Positions 22,990 through 33,894 of a stretch of 64,000 bases of DNA are shown piece by piece (positions within the stretch are counted from its first letter, which is position 1; every line of letters starts with the position of its first letter). The DNA is from Zygnema cylindricum. Taxonomy: Eukaryota > Streptophyta > Zygnematophyceae > Zygnematales > Zygnemataceae. The stretch is from the NCBI GenBank assembly GCA_037447655.1, contig JBBHKE010002856.1:193584-257583 (forward strand), written 5' to 3'. Under the pieces are notes generated by a model. That model did no database searches, was not told the origin of the DNA, and saw nothing but the letters and a program-made list of their open reading frames with translations. The position numbers were made by a program, and so were the translations under genes.

Positions 22990-23639
22990 AGACACTGTAC
23001 TCATGTTCTTAGTTGACATGTCAGGTTGGAAAAATGATTGGTCGGTCTTTTCGAAAGGTTAGCCGATCTGTGGCCGTATGGTTGAAATCTAAACGGTCGT
23101 TATCTGTTTAATCATTTGAACAACTTTGAAATGACTTCTGTCGGGCTCTGATTGGTCGTAAGGAGTAAACATTTTTCTTTTCTTTTCTTTCATTTTCTTC
23201 GTCACGTTTGCTTCGTTGTGTACAATCGGAATGTACCATTGTACTATCTCGATATACTATATATAATCATTGTACTATATGTACTTAAGTACTATATATC
23301 TTGAAATCTCTATTCGTCTTTACAATCCGCGGGCACGTGATTCCAACTCATCTCATCGTCGAGTATTTGAGTACTAAAGTACACATAGTACTGAAAATAT
23401 ATCGTATGGTGAACATATCGTACGCAAGATAGTACATCGGTACATATACTACGAACAGGTCATCTTTTCGTTGAACTTTAACCATAATGACGTCGCGAGC
23501 TGATTTTATTCAACAGTGGGAAGACGAATAACAAGACGTCACGCAGGTGCCAAACGAAAGTGAATCTTTTCGGACAAGGGAAAGTACACGATATTTTTTT
23601 CCATTTCCATCACGTCACGCTCATCGTTATACAAATAAT
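22990..23639 (+). repeat. CCAAT-module plus flank, unexpanded relative of the minisatellite locus
   Basis: It matches the reverse complement of 34120-31680 in order: GTTAGCCGATCTGTGGCCGT, CTCTGATTGGTCGTAAG, the TACTATATGTACTTAAGTAC segment (23260-23300), CCGCGGGCACGTGATTCC and GACGTCGCGAGCTGATTTTA. At the position of the 16-bp minisatellite of 32-34 kb it has only a short TACTATAT-rich stretch. Confidence 0.75.
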
Positions 23640-23773
23640 TAGTGTTGGGTATCGAGGGTTGTTTGCCGATATTCGATATATATCGAATTTGAGGTACCCG
23701 ATAATCGATATATCGCTTCGATATATCAAATTTCAAACTATCGCGATATATCGTATCGTCAATATATTGAAGC

Positions 23774-23806
<33 letters not shown>

Positions 23807-24454
23807 TTCAAAGTCTCTTGACTTTGGACAAAGTGACTGTAAACTCTTTGCCGGAAAGAAATACAGTTTTTCCTGAAAGTCAGCAACGTGAAAGAGATCT
23901 CTTAGTTACATTGACGAGGTACACTTGTGAAGCACACGTACGTCATACGCAAGTACAATTTTCCAGACGAAAAAGGTTGGTTTCCAGATATTCGATGATT
24001 TTTGAGATTTGGTTGTCAGCTTACGTGGAACCACCCATATTAGAACACGTATGTAAAAATAATTTACAAAAGATACGCGATGTACCCGAGGCCTCTGTAA
24101 TACATAAATTTTGCTGTCCGTACTATTACAGCGACCTCCTGTGTAACCATACCCCAAATAATTAATCATTAGAATTTCAAAATTAGTACTGTTTTGTCGA
24201 TTTCATTTTGCGGCGTCTACCTTTAAGTCATGGAACGAAAATCACGGCATACGTGGCGTATTAGACAATTAGACTTTTTCGCTAAAATAACATATTTTAT
24301 AAATAAATACAAATATTAAATTTAAAAAAATACTAAATATCGCGATAATTTATGTTGGTCTCGGTACGATATATTGAGGATCCTGCTCGATAGATATTTG
24401 ATATATCGAATATCGAGATTATCGCGATATGAATATACCCGATACCCAACACTA
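23640..24454. mobile_element. hAT-like non-autonomous element, 815 bp
   Basis: The ends TAGTGTTGGGTATCG and CGATACCCAACACTA are perfect inverted repeats. CAAATAAT (23632-23639) and CAAATTAT (24455-24462) flank it, a 7/8 match to the 8-bp duplication of hAT elements. Both ends carry clustered CGATATATCG palindromes, candidate transposase-binding sites. A run of A lies at about 23776-23803. The 201-codon ORF across it has no recognised domain and crosses the element edge. Confidence 0.85.
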
Positions 24455-24719
24455 CAAATTATAGACCTTTGGTCGTCAGTATGAAAACCTTTAAACGGCG
24501 TGTCCTTCGATCAGCGTTGGCAAACGAGTAGCGTTGCCCCTCGGCCCACGTCAGCAAACGGGTACTGTGTCAAGCTCGTGTGCTTTTCAGGCACACCTTT
24601 ATATCCTTAAGGATTTCCGGGCCCTTTCTCCCTTGTACGGTCCCAAGAGTACGGAGGAGTGAGTAAAGGTACGTAGCCTGTACGAAATTGTACTTCAAAT
24701 GTACAATTTCTGACAACTA

Positions 24720-25938
24720 CACCGTGAATCGCTATTAGCGTACATGACGCTAATTGGGGTACCCCTTTTTTTGGGGCAAATTCTCAAATAGAATAAAGTA
24801 CGCTAAATGTTTTTGTACGTTATTTGAGGTACCCCGCTCAATAAGGTTCATAACTGTAATTTAGTGCCCTTTTAAATAGTGTGGTGTACGAACTGCCAGA
24901 TCTGTACTATTTTGTACATTTTAAAATTTAAAAGTACAGAAAATATAATAATATATAATTGCGTAAATATTTTCCGGCATATGCAGATGTCAAATTACTA
25001 GTGTTGTGTATCGGTAGAAAACTTATCGCGATAACACCGATACCGATAGTTATCGGTAATCGAACGGTCAGAGGTTCCGATATATCGGTTTGGGACCAAC
25101 AAATTCCATATCGGCGATAACTTAAAAATATATATAGTATGCATACAATAGTACTTTATAACATACTGTATTATTTTATTTATTTTATATAGCGTGGCAT
25201 GCCACGTATGAAAATATGTTCCATTACAGTTTAACTAGAATTTATTACGGTAAACTCCGCACATAAACGTTGGCCGGTTAACTGAACAAAAATTTTACGG
25301 CAACGTAAAAAATTTACTAAAAAACTGGTAAATATGGAAATAGAAAAGGACGGCGGACACAAAAGTACAACGGACGCAAAATAACATTCTGCGCGCCGCC
25401 GGAATCGAATAGACGATTTGGAATGAGAAAATAACGGACGGGCAAGCGTGAGCGCCGGCATCCCAGAATGGTTCTTTTGGCAGCTTTTGCCAAAAAAGCC
25501 GACAGATTGACACGTGGCAGGTCCCCAGTGGATCTCAAGGAATTAAGGAACAAAGCCATGGCGTCGGATGTGAAAGGTACATCGTTTTTACTAGATCCGT
25601 ATCAAAATCGTACAGATTTCATGGCGGCTACGGTAATTATTGCCGATAATTAACGTTATCGGCACTATCGCCGATAAGTACCCGATATTATCAACTACTT
25701 ATTGGCGATAAGACCGATGTCGATATATCGTACCAATATATCGATTATCGGATACCCGAAAAAAGGCCCATATTGGTTATCGGCAAATCCTTACCGATAC
25801 ACAACACTACAAATTACCATAACCAAACAATTATAATGTATGATTTTTTCAAAAAAAATCAAATTCTTAAATAGCGTACACCACGGTAATTATTTTTATA
25901 CGCTAAAAAAACTTACACGCTAATAACGATTGGCGGTG
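24720..25938. mobile_element. TA-flanked MITE hosting an hAT-like insertion
   Basis: The left end CACCGTGAATCGCTATTAG and the right end CTAATAACGATTGGCGGTG are inverted repeats, with TA at 24718-24719 and 25939-25940. Removing the inner element (24999-25809) and one 8-bp duplication leaves a MITE of about 400 bp, within the range of its relatives. Confidence 0.85.
24999..25809. mobile_element. hAT-like element, second subfamily, 811 bp, exact 8-bp duplication
   Basis: It starts TAGTGTTGTGTATCGGTA and ends ACCGATACACAACACTA. CAAATTAC flanks it exactly on both sides (24991-24998, 25810-25817). Its ends differ from the 23640 copy (TGTGTATCGG versus TGGGTATCG), and its subterminal repeats are CCGATA-based. 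The short ORFs at 25231-25653 overlap on both strands and match nothing I know. It inserted into a TA-flanked MITE. Confidence 0.9.
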
Positions 25939-26102
25939 TACTGTAGGCTCCATAGGACAAGTTTCGGCTCAGGTAAAGTATCGGGTCGTATATAGCTCGA
26001 TGACCCGCTTCTGGGCCACATGACATGATCCTAGGCTTGGTTTACCATTGACAACTGGCCGCGTCGCGAGTACAAGAAAAAGAGGCGAAAATTTGGGCAG
26101 GA

Positions 26103-26382
26103 CAAAGTAGGCGTTTTTATGGTAGGCCTTTGGTCGGCGCCTTTATCGTAAGTTGTGTTATGGGCTTTTCATCTGATCTTCTTAGATCGCTACTCTGATC
26201 AAAGACCGTCCGATAGTCCGAATCTGACGGTGTAAAAACAAATTGGTCCGAATGTTTTAATTGGTCCAATTTTTGGTCCGAATGTTTTAATTGGTCCGAA
26301 TAGGTCCGAACACAATATGGGTCTTAAGGTCATATTGTATGTTTTGCATACAATAGGTATATTGTATGGGCCTATTTTCAAA
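26103..26382. repeat. 280-bp repeat, copy 1
   Basis: It runs from AAAGTAGGCGTTTTTATGG to GTATGGGCCTATTTTCA. The second copy is at 26889-27170. The outermost AAAGTAGGC and GCCTACTTTC (copy 2) form a short inverted repeat, suggesting a small transposon. The interior has an array of TTGGTCCGAATGTTTTAA motifs and an AT-rich hairpin around CAATATGACC. Confidence 0.75.
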
Positions 26383-26888
26383 AACTTTTTAACTATGGTT
26401 TGAATTGTTTTATTTTTACGATCGCTCTACTGTACGTAGTCTTTAGTGCTCTACTCGTCTCAAAGGTTTTTCAGGATCGGCTCCCGAATTTGGACCAGTC
26501 AAGTTCATTTATTGAGGAAAAGCTTTTAAAAAAAACCCTTGGGTAAATTTCGTAAACCCGGACCTTTTCTCTTTTCGTAAATTAGACCACCGGTTTATGT
26601 GGTGTTTTTCTGCCAATTGGTACGGAGATCAGGAGATGTATCTTTCGGAGAAATTGGCTATATGACGAAAAGTTTGCGGATCATAAATGAGAGCAAATCG
26701 TTTTTACATACGTGGCGAGGTTGCAGGCTGAGGGTATGTGCCCATGCGCTCACAGGGTAATTAACTAATTACATTATCGAAGATTCACCCTCCTCTTGAG
26801 GGCATATCGTGCAATTCGTACAGGTAATTGGGCAAGTTTACGAACGGTTTGCCGAAAAACTGTCTTAATACCGGAATACCATAGTTCA

Positions 26889-27170
26889 AAAGTAGGCGTT
26901 TTTATGGTAGGCCTTTGGTCGGCGCCTTTATCGTAAGTTGTGTTATGGGCTTTTCATGTGATCTTTTTAGATCGCTACTTTGATCAGCGACCGTCCGATC
27001 GTCCGAATCTGACAGTGTAAAAAAAAAATTTTGGTCCGAATGTTTTAATTGGTTCAAATTTTGGTCCGAATGTTTAATTGGTCCGAATAGGTCCGAATAC
27101 AGTATGGGTCTTAAGGTCATATTGTATTTCTTGCATACAATAGGCATATTGTATGGGCCTACTTTCACCT
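26889..27170. repeat. 280-bp repeat, copy 2
   Basis: It is nearly identical to 26103-26382 and in the same orientation, separated by about 500 bp of unrelated sequence. The flanks differ, which argues for two insertions or a segmental copy rather than a simple tandem. Confidence 0.75.
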
Positions 27171-27184
27171 ACGTTTGAGCTATG

Positions 27185-27870
27185 AATAAACCTAACCGGG
27201 CAAAGTGCAGAATTAATACACGGGCTTGCGTCAGATGTACCTTTTTGTCTTTTCTGACGAACGGTCGGGTTTTGACCATTGGACCGTCTACACTAAACAA
27301 CAAATTTGACTGCAAATGTACGTCAGCTAGCAGTTTTCAAAATAGGTCGACGAGATAGCGTACTGTCATGGACTTGCCCAGTTGTCTGAACAGTTGGCAT
27401 TATGGCCTGGAATATTCCATATATTTCAAATATTCGATAATAGTTGACTTTGTTATAAAAATGGATCATGTGACGTGTACAACTAGATTTTCATGACGTG
27501 GACTTTCTGTTGAAAGAATTGAGATTGTCGTTTGTGGCGGTGATGAGCGACGGCAAAGAGGTGTGCCCATGTGTCAAAGTAGAAAGGTTTTTGTCGTTTT
27601 GGCACGAAAAGGAATTTAAAACGAGAAAATGTATTGTTATACGGAAAATTGGCGTCATCTTTCACCTTTGAATGTACTTTAGTATTTGGCGTCTTTTTGG
27701 ATGTGCGCATGTAACCGAAGCTTTGAAGCGTACTTTTGTTTTACCAATGGTACGTCACCATGTAATCAGTACTTTGATAAAGTATTTTGGACTGTAGTAA
27801 GATTCTCCTCCGTACTATTTGCAGAGCGTCCCAATGTGCGAAAATGAAATCGGGACTTTGACATGTGACG
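27185..27870 (-). repeat. family R repeat, inverted copy of 9970-10690
   Basis: Its reverse complement follows 9970-10690 landmark by landmark: CTGACGCAAGCCCG, CATGACAGTACGCTATCTCG, CACGTCACATGATCCATTTT, TTGACACATGGGCACACCTC and AAGTACTGATTACATGGTG. It is non-coding. Confidence 0.75.
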
Positions 27871-27968
27871 GTTGTAGACGTAGGCATTTTCGGAAATTTG
27901 ACATGTGACGGTTTTAGACGTAGGCATTTTCGGAACTTTGACATGTGACGGTTGTAGACGTAGGCGGT
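27857..27968. repeat. 40-bp tandem repeat, about 2.8 copies
   Basis: The unit starts TTTGACATGTGACGGTTGTA and continues GACGTAGGCATTTTCGGAAA. Copies begin at 27857, 27897 and 27937, with a single T/G difference in copy 2. The third copy breaks off at GTAGGCGGTCG. Confidence 0.95.
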
Positions 27969-28196
27969 CGACGAGAGACCGTACGGTCATGGACTTGTCG
28001 GGTAGTACGTAGAGTTGGCGGAATAGCCTGGAGCGTACAAGAAAAAACAAAGAGGACAGTAATAATAACTGACTTTGTTTTAAAATTGGATCATGTGACG
28101 TGTAACACAGCATTTCCGTGACGTCACAAACTGTTGGATTCTCTGTCGAAAGAATTGTGTTTGTCGTTTGTGGCATTAAATGAGCGACGGGTATAA

Positions 28197-28976
28197 GGGT
28201 GTGTCCCCATGTGCATAAGTAAGGGTTTTTTCCTGTCGTTTTGCTGTAAAACTTAGCGCCGTACTGCCTAAGTTGCAACCGTACGAAGGAATCGCAAATT
28301 TGTAGAGTACAATTTGCGTCATCCCTGAACTTAGGATGTACGAAAAGTTGTCGTCTTGTGCTTTTCGACCCACTTCGACGACAAAAAACGTCATCTTCAA
28401 CCTTATCTTTAAAACACATGCGCGATGTGATTTAAAATTAGGTTTTTTCGATTGACAAATAGGAACATACTTTCGCACGTGCCGTAAATTTCGACAAAAA
28501 TCCTACGATTTCCAAGGACAAAGAAAAGTACATAGTTCGCTATGTTTTGTCCGTTTGCGTTCTAATACGACAAAGACAAGTACACAATTTGTTTGGATTT
28601 GTCCGTTTTCGTCTAGTACGGATTTCTTTTTTTGCAGGGGTCTTCAAATTCCGATGCCATTTCACGTCGAGCGGACAGGCGACGCGAAGACAAAGCGCAT
28701 CTTCTTCGACCGTGAAATTGCACAGGCTGGAAGGCGCTACGTCTACAATGTCACGGTAAGACATGCAACGTCACACGCAGGTACAAAAAACAACGTGCGA
28801 CCACAGATTGTAGACGTTGACAACCGTCACAGGTACTGTTGACGTATACAATCGTCACAAGCGTAAGTTACGATTTCGTCCTTACAGACATAGGGACACT
28901 TGAACACCGGGTCCGGCGGATCCGCGCTAAAATACAAAGTAATTTCGCTAAGTTACAAGTACATGGGGACACACCC
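28197..28976. mobile_element. PIF/Harbinger-like element, 780 bp, TAA duplication
   Basis: The ends GGGTGTGTCCCCATGT and ACATGGGGACACACCC are perfect inverted repeats flanked by TAA (28194-28196, 28977-28979). It is a relative of 13554-14356 and 13436-15535. It contains the coding-like segment at 28630-28760 (FHVERTGDAK, RRYVYNVT). No transposase was recognised, so it is probably non-autonomous. Confidence 0.85.
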
Positions 28977-28980
28977 TAAG

Positions 28981-29611
28981 GGTGTGCCCATGTGTGAAAA
29001 TTGAAAGGTTTTTTGTCGTTTTAACCCGAAACTCAAATTGTAACGAGGAAATCATAACCGTACGATAAATGGACGTCATCTTTTGCCTTTAATGTACTTT
29101 TTTCTTTTTTGGCGTCATCTGGGATGTGCGCATGTAACCAAGTCTTTTACGTGTTACTGTTATGTTAGTGAAGATTTTCCGTACGACTAATTTGCAGATC
29201 GTTCCAATTTGTCAAATGAAATCGTTCCTTTGATCTGTGACAATTGAAGACGCGGGTAAAACTTGTGACGGTTGTAGACGATTACAAATCTTGAGACGAT
29301 TGGTGACGTCGACGGAAATTGCGATGGATGAAAGACTTTTGTGTAGTCTCTTTGTGACATTGTAGATGTTTTGATTTGAGATCGTTTTGTGACATTGTGA
29401 CGTCATCCTTGTGACAACGCCGACGTCATTAACATCAAAAAATTTCGTAATTGCTTCTCTGTTTTTTATTTTTATTTCCTATCACTCGACCTGTTGTCAA
29501 ACTAAGCGTAAAAGTCATTGAAAAAATAATATTTTTAAGAGCTCTTTCATTGGATAGTAAATTTGTCGTTTTTCATTCGAGGAAGAGAGAGAGAAGAGCT
29601 CTAGTGTGATA
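28981..29611. repeat. direct repeat, left copy (partner 30115-30620)
   Basis: It abuts the TAA of the preceding element and starts GGTGTGCCCATGTGTG. It shares CGAGGAAATCAT, GGTTGTAGACGATTACAAAT, TTTTGATTTGAGATCGTTTT, TCACTCGACCTGTT and AAGAGCTCTTTCATTG with the right copy. These direct repeats with about 500 bp between them could be the ends of a larger element. Confidence 0.65.
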
Positions 29612-30114
29612 GCCTATTCCCACCGGAAAAAAATTCACTTCCACAACAGACGAACGTTCTAATAATGTACGGCTTTCCGAGCACCGACTTTGTGAATTTT
29701 GGAAGTTCTTGGCAAACCGTACAAACGAACTTCCTCAAAATATTGTCGGATATAGAAGTAGGGTTATAGTTGGGTCTTTCTGTGAAACAGGCCAACGGTA
29801 ACCTGAAAAGTTGACGTAGGAAAAAAACATCCGAATGGCTACGTCAATGTACTCGCGCGAAAAAGCTGCAGGACTTTTGAACCACCGTCGTTTGTTTTTG
29901 CGCCTTTGTTTCATGACGTCAAAGCATGCGAAGTGTCACAGATACCTTCAATCGGAGTTACGTGCCAAAATTTTGGTGTGAACAAGACCCGTTTTCCGAT
30001 GAGTTTTCGGAAAATCATCGGAATGGGCAAAAAGTTACATATGCTCTGGTGGGCATAGGCTATCATGCCGAAAAAAATTGAGTTTGTCGTTTGTGGCGTT
30101 AAATGAGTGACGGG
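29612..30114. other. unique segment between direct repeats, no assigned gene
   Basis: The plus-strand frame from about 29640 is open for some 50 codons (including SEHRLCEFWKFLANRTNELP) and then stops. I recognise no family. It may be captured host sequence or chance. Confidence 0.3.
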
Positions 30115-30620
30115 TAAAGGGGAGTTCCCATGTGTCATAGTCGAAATTGTTTTTGTTGTTTTAACATGAAACTTAAATTGTAACGAGAAAATCATTTTCT
30201 TACGAAAAATCGACGCAATTTTTAACCTTCTAATGTACTTTTTTTTGGCGTCTTATTGCATGTGCCCATGTAACCAAATCTTTTAAGTGTTGCATTCGGT
30301 TGTAGACGATTACAAATCTTGCGACAATTGGTGACGTTGACAGAAATTGCGACGGGTGAAAGACCTTTTTGTAGTATCTTGTGACACCGTAGATGTTTTG
30401 ATTTGAGATCGTTTTGTGACATAGTGACGTCATGCTTGTTTGTGACAACGTCGACGTCATTAAAATTTCGTAATTGCTTCTCTGTTTTTTATCACTCGAC
30501 CTGTTATCAAACTAAGCGTAAAGGTCATAGAAAAAAAATATTTTTTAAGAGCTCTTTCATTGAATAATAAAATTGTCGTGTTTCATTTGTGGTAGAGAGA
30601 AGTGCTCCAGAGTGAGAGGG
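30115..30620. repeat. direct repeat, right copy
   Basis: It is the same series of landmarks as 28981-29611, from TTCCCATGTGTCATAG to AAGAGCTCTTTCATTG. It is shortened by about 100 bp in the middle and ends beside a purine-rich GGGAGAGG tail (30610-30650). Confidence 0.65.
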
Positions 30621-30766
30621 AGAAGGAGAGGGCGAGGGAGAGGGAGAGGTGACGACGGCGTAAACTTTTGCAAAGGGCACATGAATGAAAGTGGAGGTCT
30701 GAGACCCTTGCAATTTTTTTAGGTACATGAGCGTGACGTGATGGGCAAGGAATAGAATATCGTGTA

Positions 30767-31675
30767 CACCGCGAATCGTTATTAGTAGTGTTGGGTATCG
30801 AGGACCTATTGCCGATATTCGATATATATCGAATTTTAGGTACCCAATAATCGATATATCGAGACCATGTACGGAGAAGCTAAATATCCGGATTTTTCTT
30901 TTTTCCGGATTTTTTTTTTTCAAAGTTCCCCTCGGTGGGGGGGGGGGAGGGGGGGTCCATACGATTTTTTGTACGGTATACTGTACTTCCTTGTACGGTA
31001 CATGTACGGACAACTTTTTTTTGCGATATATATCGCGATAATTTATGTTGGTCGCGGTACGATATATCGAGGACTTTGCTCGACAATATTTAATATATCG
31101 AATATCGAAATTATCGCGATATGAAACAACCCGATACCCAACACTAGTTATTAGTGTCAACAACTCTAATTTGGGTTCTTAAAATTTTGATTTTTTTCCC
31201 CAAATAGGATACTTGATTTTAATTTTTCCTTGACGTTAATTAAGGTACCGTACAAAATAGCGTAAAGAACGAAAGTTCAATAATATCTAAATAGTGAAGT
31301 GTACGGTCGATGTCAGACCGTACAGAAATGTACCTTTTCAAGTGTAAATTTTACAAAAAATGAATTAAATCATACGCGCACGCATAGGAACGTGCGCTCA
31401 AAAAACGGGATTGCTCTGACACGTAAATTAGTCTGACATGTATGGATATTTAAATTTCACGACGGAGTACGATTTTTAATATTTTGTACGGATACATATA
31501 ATAATGTGTATAATCGTGCATAATTTTTTTCCATTTTTGCTGTTCCAAATTAGCATTAACGCCGAAATTAGAATACACCTTTTTTTTTTAAAATGTCAAA
31601 TTCTTAATTAGCATCAATTACAGTAAATTTACTTCTACACTATTTAAACCTTGAAACTAATAACGATGCGCGGTG
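30767..31675. mobile_element. TA-flanked MITE with a nested hAT-like element
   Basis: The left end CACCGCGAATCGTTATTAG and the right end CTAATAACGATGCGCGGTG are inverted repeats, with TA at 30765-30766 and 31676-31677. An hAT-like element (30786-31146) landed within the left terminal repeat. This is the second MITE of this family in the window to host an hAT insertion. Confidence 0.85.
30786..31146. mobile_element. short hAT-like element, 361 bp, exact 8-bp duplication
   Basis: The ends TAGTGTTGGGTATCG and CGATACCCAACACTA are flanked on both sides by GTTATTAG (30778-30785, 31147-31154). It keeps the CGATAT-rich subterminal blocks of the 815-bp copy. The core is replaced by about 130 bp with a G-run near 30935-30955. 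It is a deletion derivative or a separate MITE of the same family. Confidence 0.9.
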
Positions 31676-31679
31676 TACT

Positions 31680-31989
31680 TTCCCTGGTGCAAAAAGATTC
31701 ACTTTCGTTTGGCGTGACGTCTTGTTAGTTGTCTTCCCACGGTTCAAAAGATACTTGACCTAAAATCAGCTCGCGACGTCATTCTGGTTAATAAAGTTCG
31801 ACGATAAGATGAGTGGTACATACTATATGTACCGATGTACTATCGTGCGTACGATATGTTCACCATACCATATGTTCGCTGTACTATATGTACTTTAGAA
31901 CTTTAATAATCGACGATAAGATGAGCTGGAATCACGTGCCCGCGGATTGAAAAGACGAATAAAGATTTCGAGTAATAATGTACTAAAGT
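31680..31989 (-). repeat. flank homologous (inverted) to 23300-23580
   Basis: The reverse complement matches the 23.3-23.6 kb segment (GACGTCGCGAGCTGATTTTA, CGTCACGCCAAACGAAAGTG, CACGTGCCCGCGGATTG). It leads into the minisatellite at the point where the other copy has only a short TACTATAT stretch. Confidence 0.7.
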
Positions 31990-32732
31990 ACTTACAGTAC
32001 AGCGAACACATAGTACAGCGAACATATAGTACAGCGAACATATAGTACAGCGAACATATAGTACAGCGAACATATAGTACAGAGAGCATATAGTACAGCG
32101 AACATATAGTACAGCGAACATATAGTACAGCGAACATATAGTACAGCGAACATATAGTACAGCGAACATATAGCACAACCAACATATAGTACAGCGAACA
32201 TATAGTACAGCGAACATATAGTATAGAGAACATATAGTACAGCGAACATATAGTACAACGAACATATAGTACAGCGAGCATATAGTACAGCGAACATATA
32301 GTACAGCGAACATATAGCACAACCAACATATAGTACAGCGAACATATAGTACAGAGAGCATATAGTACAGCGAGCATATGGTACAGCGAGCATATAGTAC
32401 AGCGAACATATAGTCGACTGAACATATAGTACAGCGAGCATATAGTCACGTGACATAGTCCAACAAGCATATATCAGCGAACATATAGTCAGCGAACATA
32501 TAGTACATCTAATACGTAGTACAACGAACATATAGTACAGGAGCATATAGTACAGCGAACATATAATGCAGCGAACATATGTACAGCGAGCATATAGTAC
32601 AATGAGCATATAGTACAGCGAACATATAGTACAGCGAACATATAGTACATCGAGCATATAGTACAGCGAGCATATAGTACAGCGAACATATAGTACAGCG
32701 AACATATAGTACAGCTAACACATAGTACAGCG
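31990..32732. repeat. 16-bp minisatellite, left block
   Basis: The unit is CGAACATATAGTACAG, repeated dozens of times with point variants (GAGCATATAG, CAACCAACATATAG) and a few indels around 32405-32560. Because 16 is not divisible by 3, three units give a 16-residue translated repeat. This produces false ORFs on the minus strand up to 237 codons. No spacers vary as in CRISPR. Confidence 0.97.
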
Positions 32733-33316
32733 TGTAGGATCTTTGAAATAAATAATCACAAAATTAAATCACAGAGAATTCACAAAGATACACTGATTTC
32801 ATACACAGCAAAAGCTCATAGATAAAAAGAAAATTCAGCCAAAAAGGTTTATATGTGTTTTGGCCAAAGCCTTTATACATCATCTCATATTTCTCTCTTT
32901 CAATCTCTTACTCAAAAGATTAATTTGCAGTAGTAATCTGCAGACTATACCTTCTCTAACTAGCTTACAAGGTAACAACCAAAGCTAGCATTGCGGTAAT
33001 CTTCCATCTCCTTCCTGGCAAAGAGCGAGAAGAAATTTCCACAAACGAAGGCGTACACCTTCTCCTTCTAAAGCGAAACTCCAAAGAAGTTTCGTGCGTA
33101 CCGAAATGAGCACCTGCCCGAAATAACTCACCTGCCGTAAAACAAAGTGACGCGGCGACGCGTAAACAAAAGTGACAGCGAATGGTATGTTTGTTGCGAA
33201 TATCTCAAATAATACGTGGCGTCATCGTACATTTGTACGATGACGTGGTACTTCACGTCAACAATAAATTATTGGTGTGGCGCTTCGCGAAATGTCGGAA
33301 ACGACAATATTCAACA
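32733..33316. mobile_element. solo LTR-like insertion splitting the minisatellite
   Basis: A 584-bp unique block starting TGTAGGATCTTTGAAATAAA and ending ATTCAACA lies between minisatellite blocks. The left flank is CAGCG and the right flank CGGCA, so the target duplication is not clean. Related text occurs at 59746-60080 and 61457-61850 (TTTGGCCAAAGCC-like, ACAAACGAAGGCG-like, AGTTTCGTGCGTAC), so it is a dispersed element. Confidence 0.6.
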
Positions 33317-33870
33317 CGGCAACATATAGTACCGGGCATATAGTACAGCGAACATATAATACGAACATGTACAGCGAGCATATAATCAGCGAGCATATAG
33401 TCCAGCGAGCATATGTCACCAACATATGTCAGCGAACATATAGTACAGCTAACATAGTCAGCGAACATATAGTACAGCGAGCATATAGTACAGCGAACAT
33501 ATAGTACAACGAACATATAGTACAGCGGCATATAGTACAGCGAACATATAGTACAGCGAACATATAGTACAGCTTACATATAGTACAGCGAACATATAGT
33601 ACAGCGAACATATAGTACAGCAAACATATAGTACAGCGAACATATAGTACAGCGAACATATAGTACAGCGAACATATAGTACAGCGAACATATAGTACAG
33701 CGAACATATAGTACAGCGAGCATATAGTACAGCGAACATATAGTACAGCGAGCATATAGTACAGCGAGCATATAGTACAGCGAGCATATAGTACAGCGAA
33801 CATATAGTACAGCGAACATATAGTACAGCTAACACATAGTACAGCGAACATATAGTACATCGAGATAGTA
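33317..33870. repeat. 16-bp minisatellite, right block
   Basis: It has the same CGAACATATAGTACAG unit. The first 150 bp are degraded; after about 33450 the units are highly uniform. It ends ACATCGAGATAGTACAATGG, where single-copy sequence homologous to 23230-23260 (inverted) resumes. Confidence 0.97.
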
Positions 33871-33894
33871 CAATGGTACATTCAGATTAAACAC

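Noticed and set aside
23560-24165. 201-codon plus-strand ORF as an hAT transposase
   Set aside because: It starts outside the element, crosses a poly-A run (poly-Lys) and has no RNase H-fold or BED-finger motifs.
31990-33870. Possible CRISPR array
   Set aside because: The unit is 16 bp with no separate variable spacers, in a eukaryotic setting without cas genes.
31895-33881. Minus-strand ORFs with repeated YMFAVLYVRCTICSLY text
   Set aside because: All three frames are open because a stop-free 16-bp unit is repeated; three units give 16 residues. This is a minisatellite, not a repeat protein.
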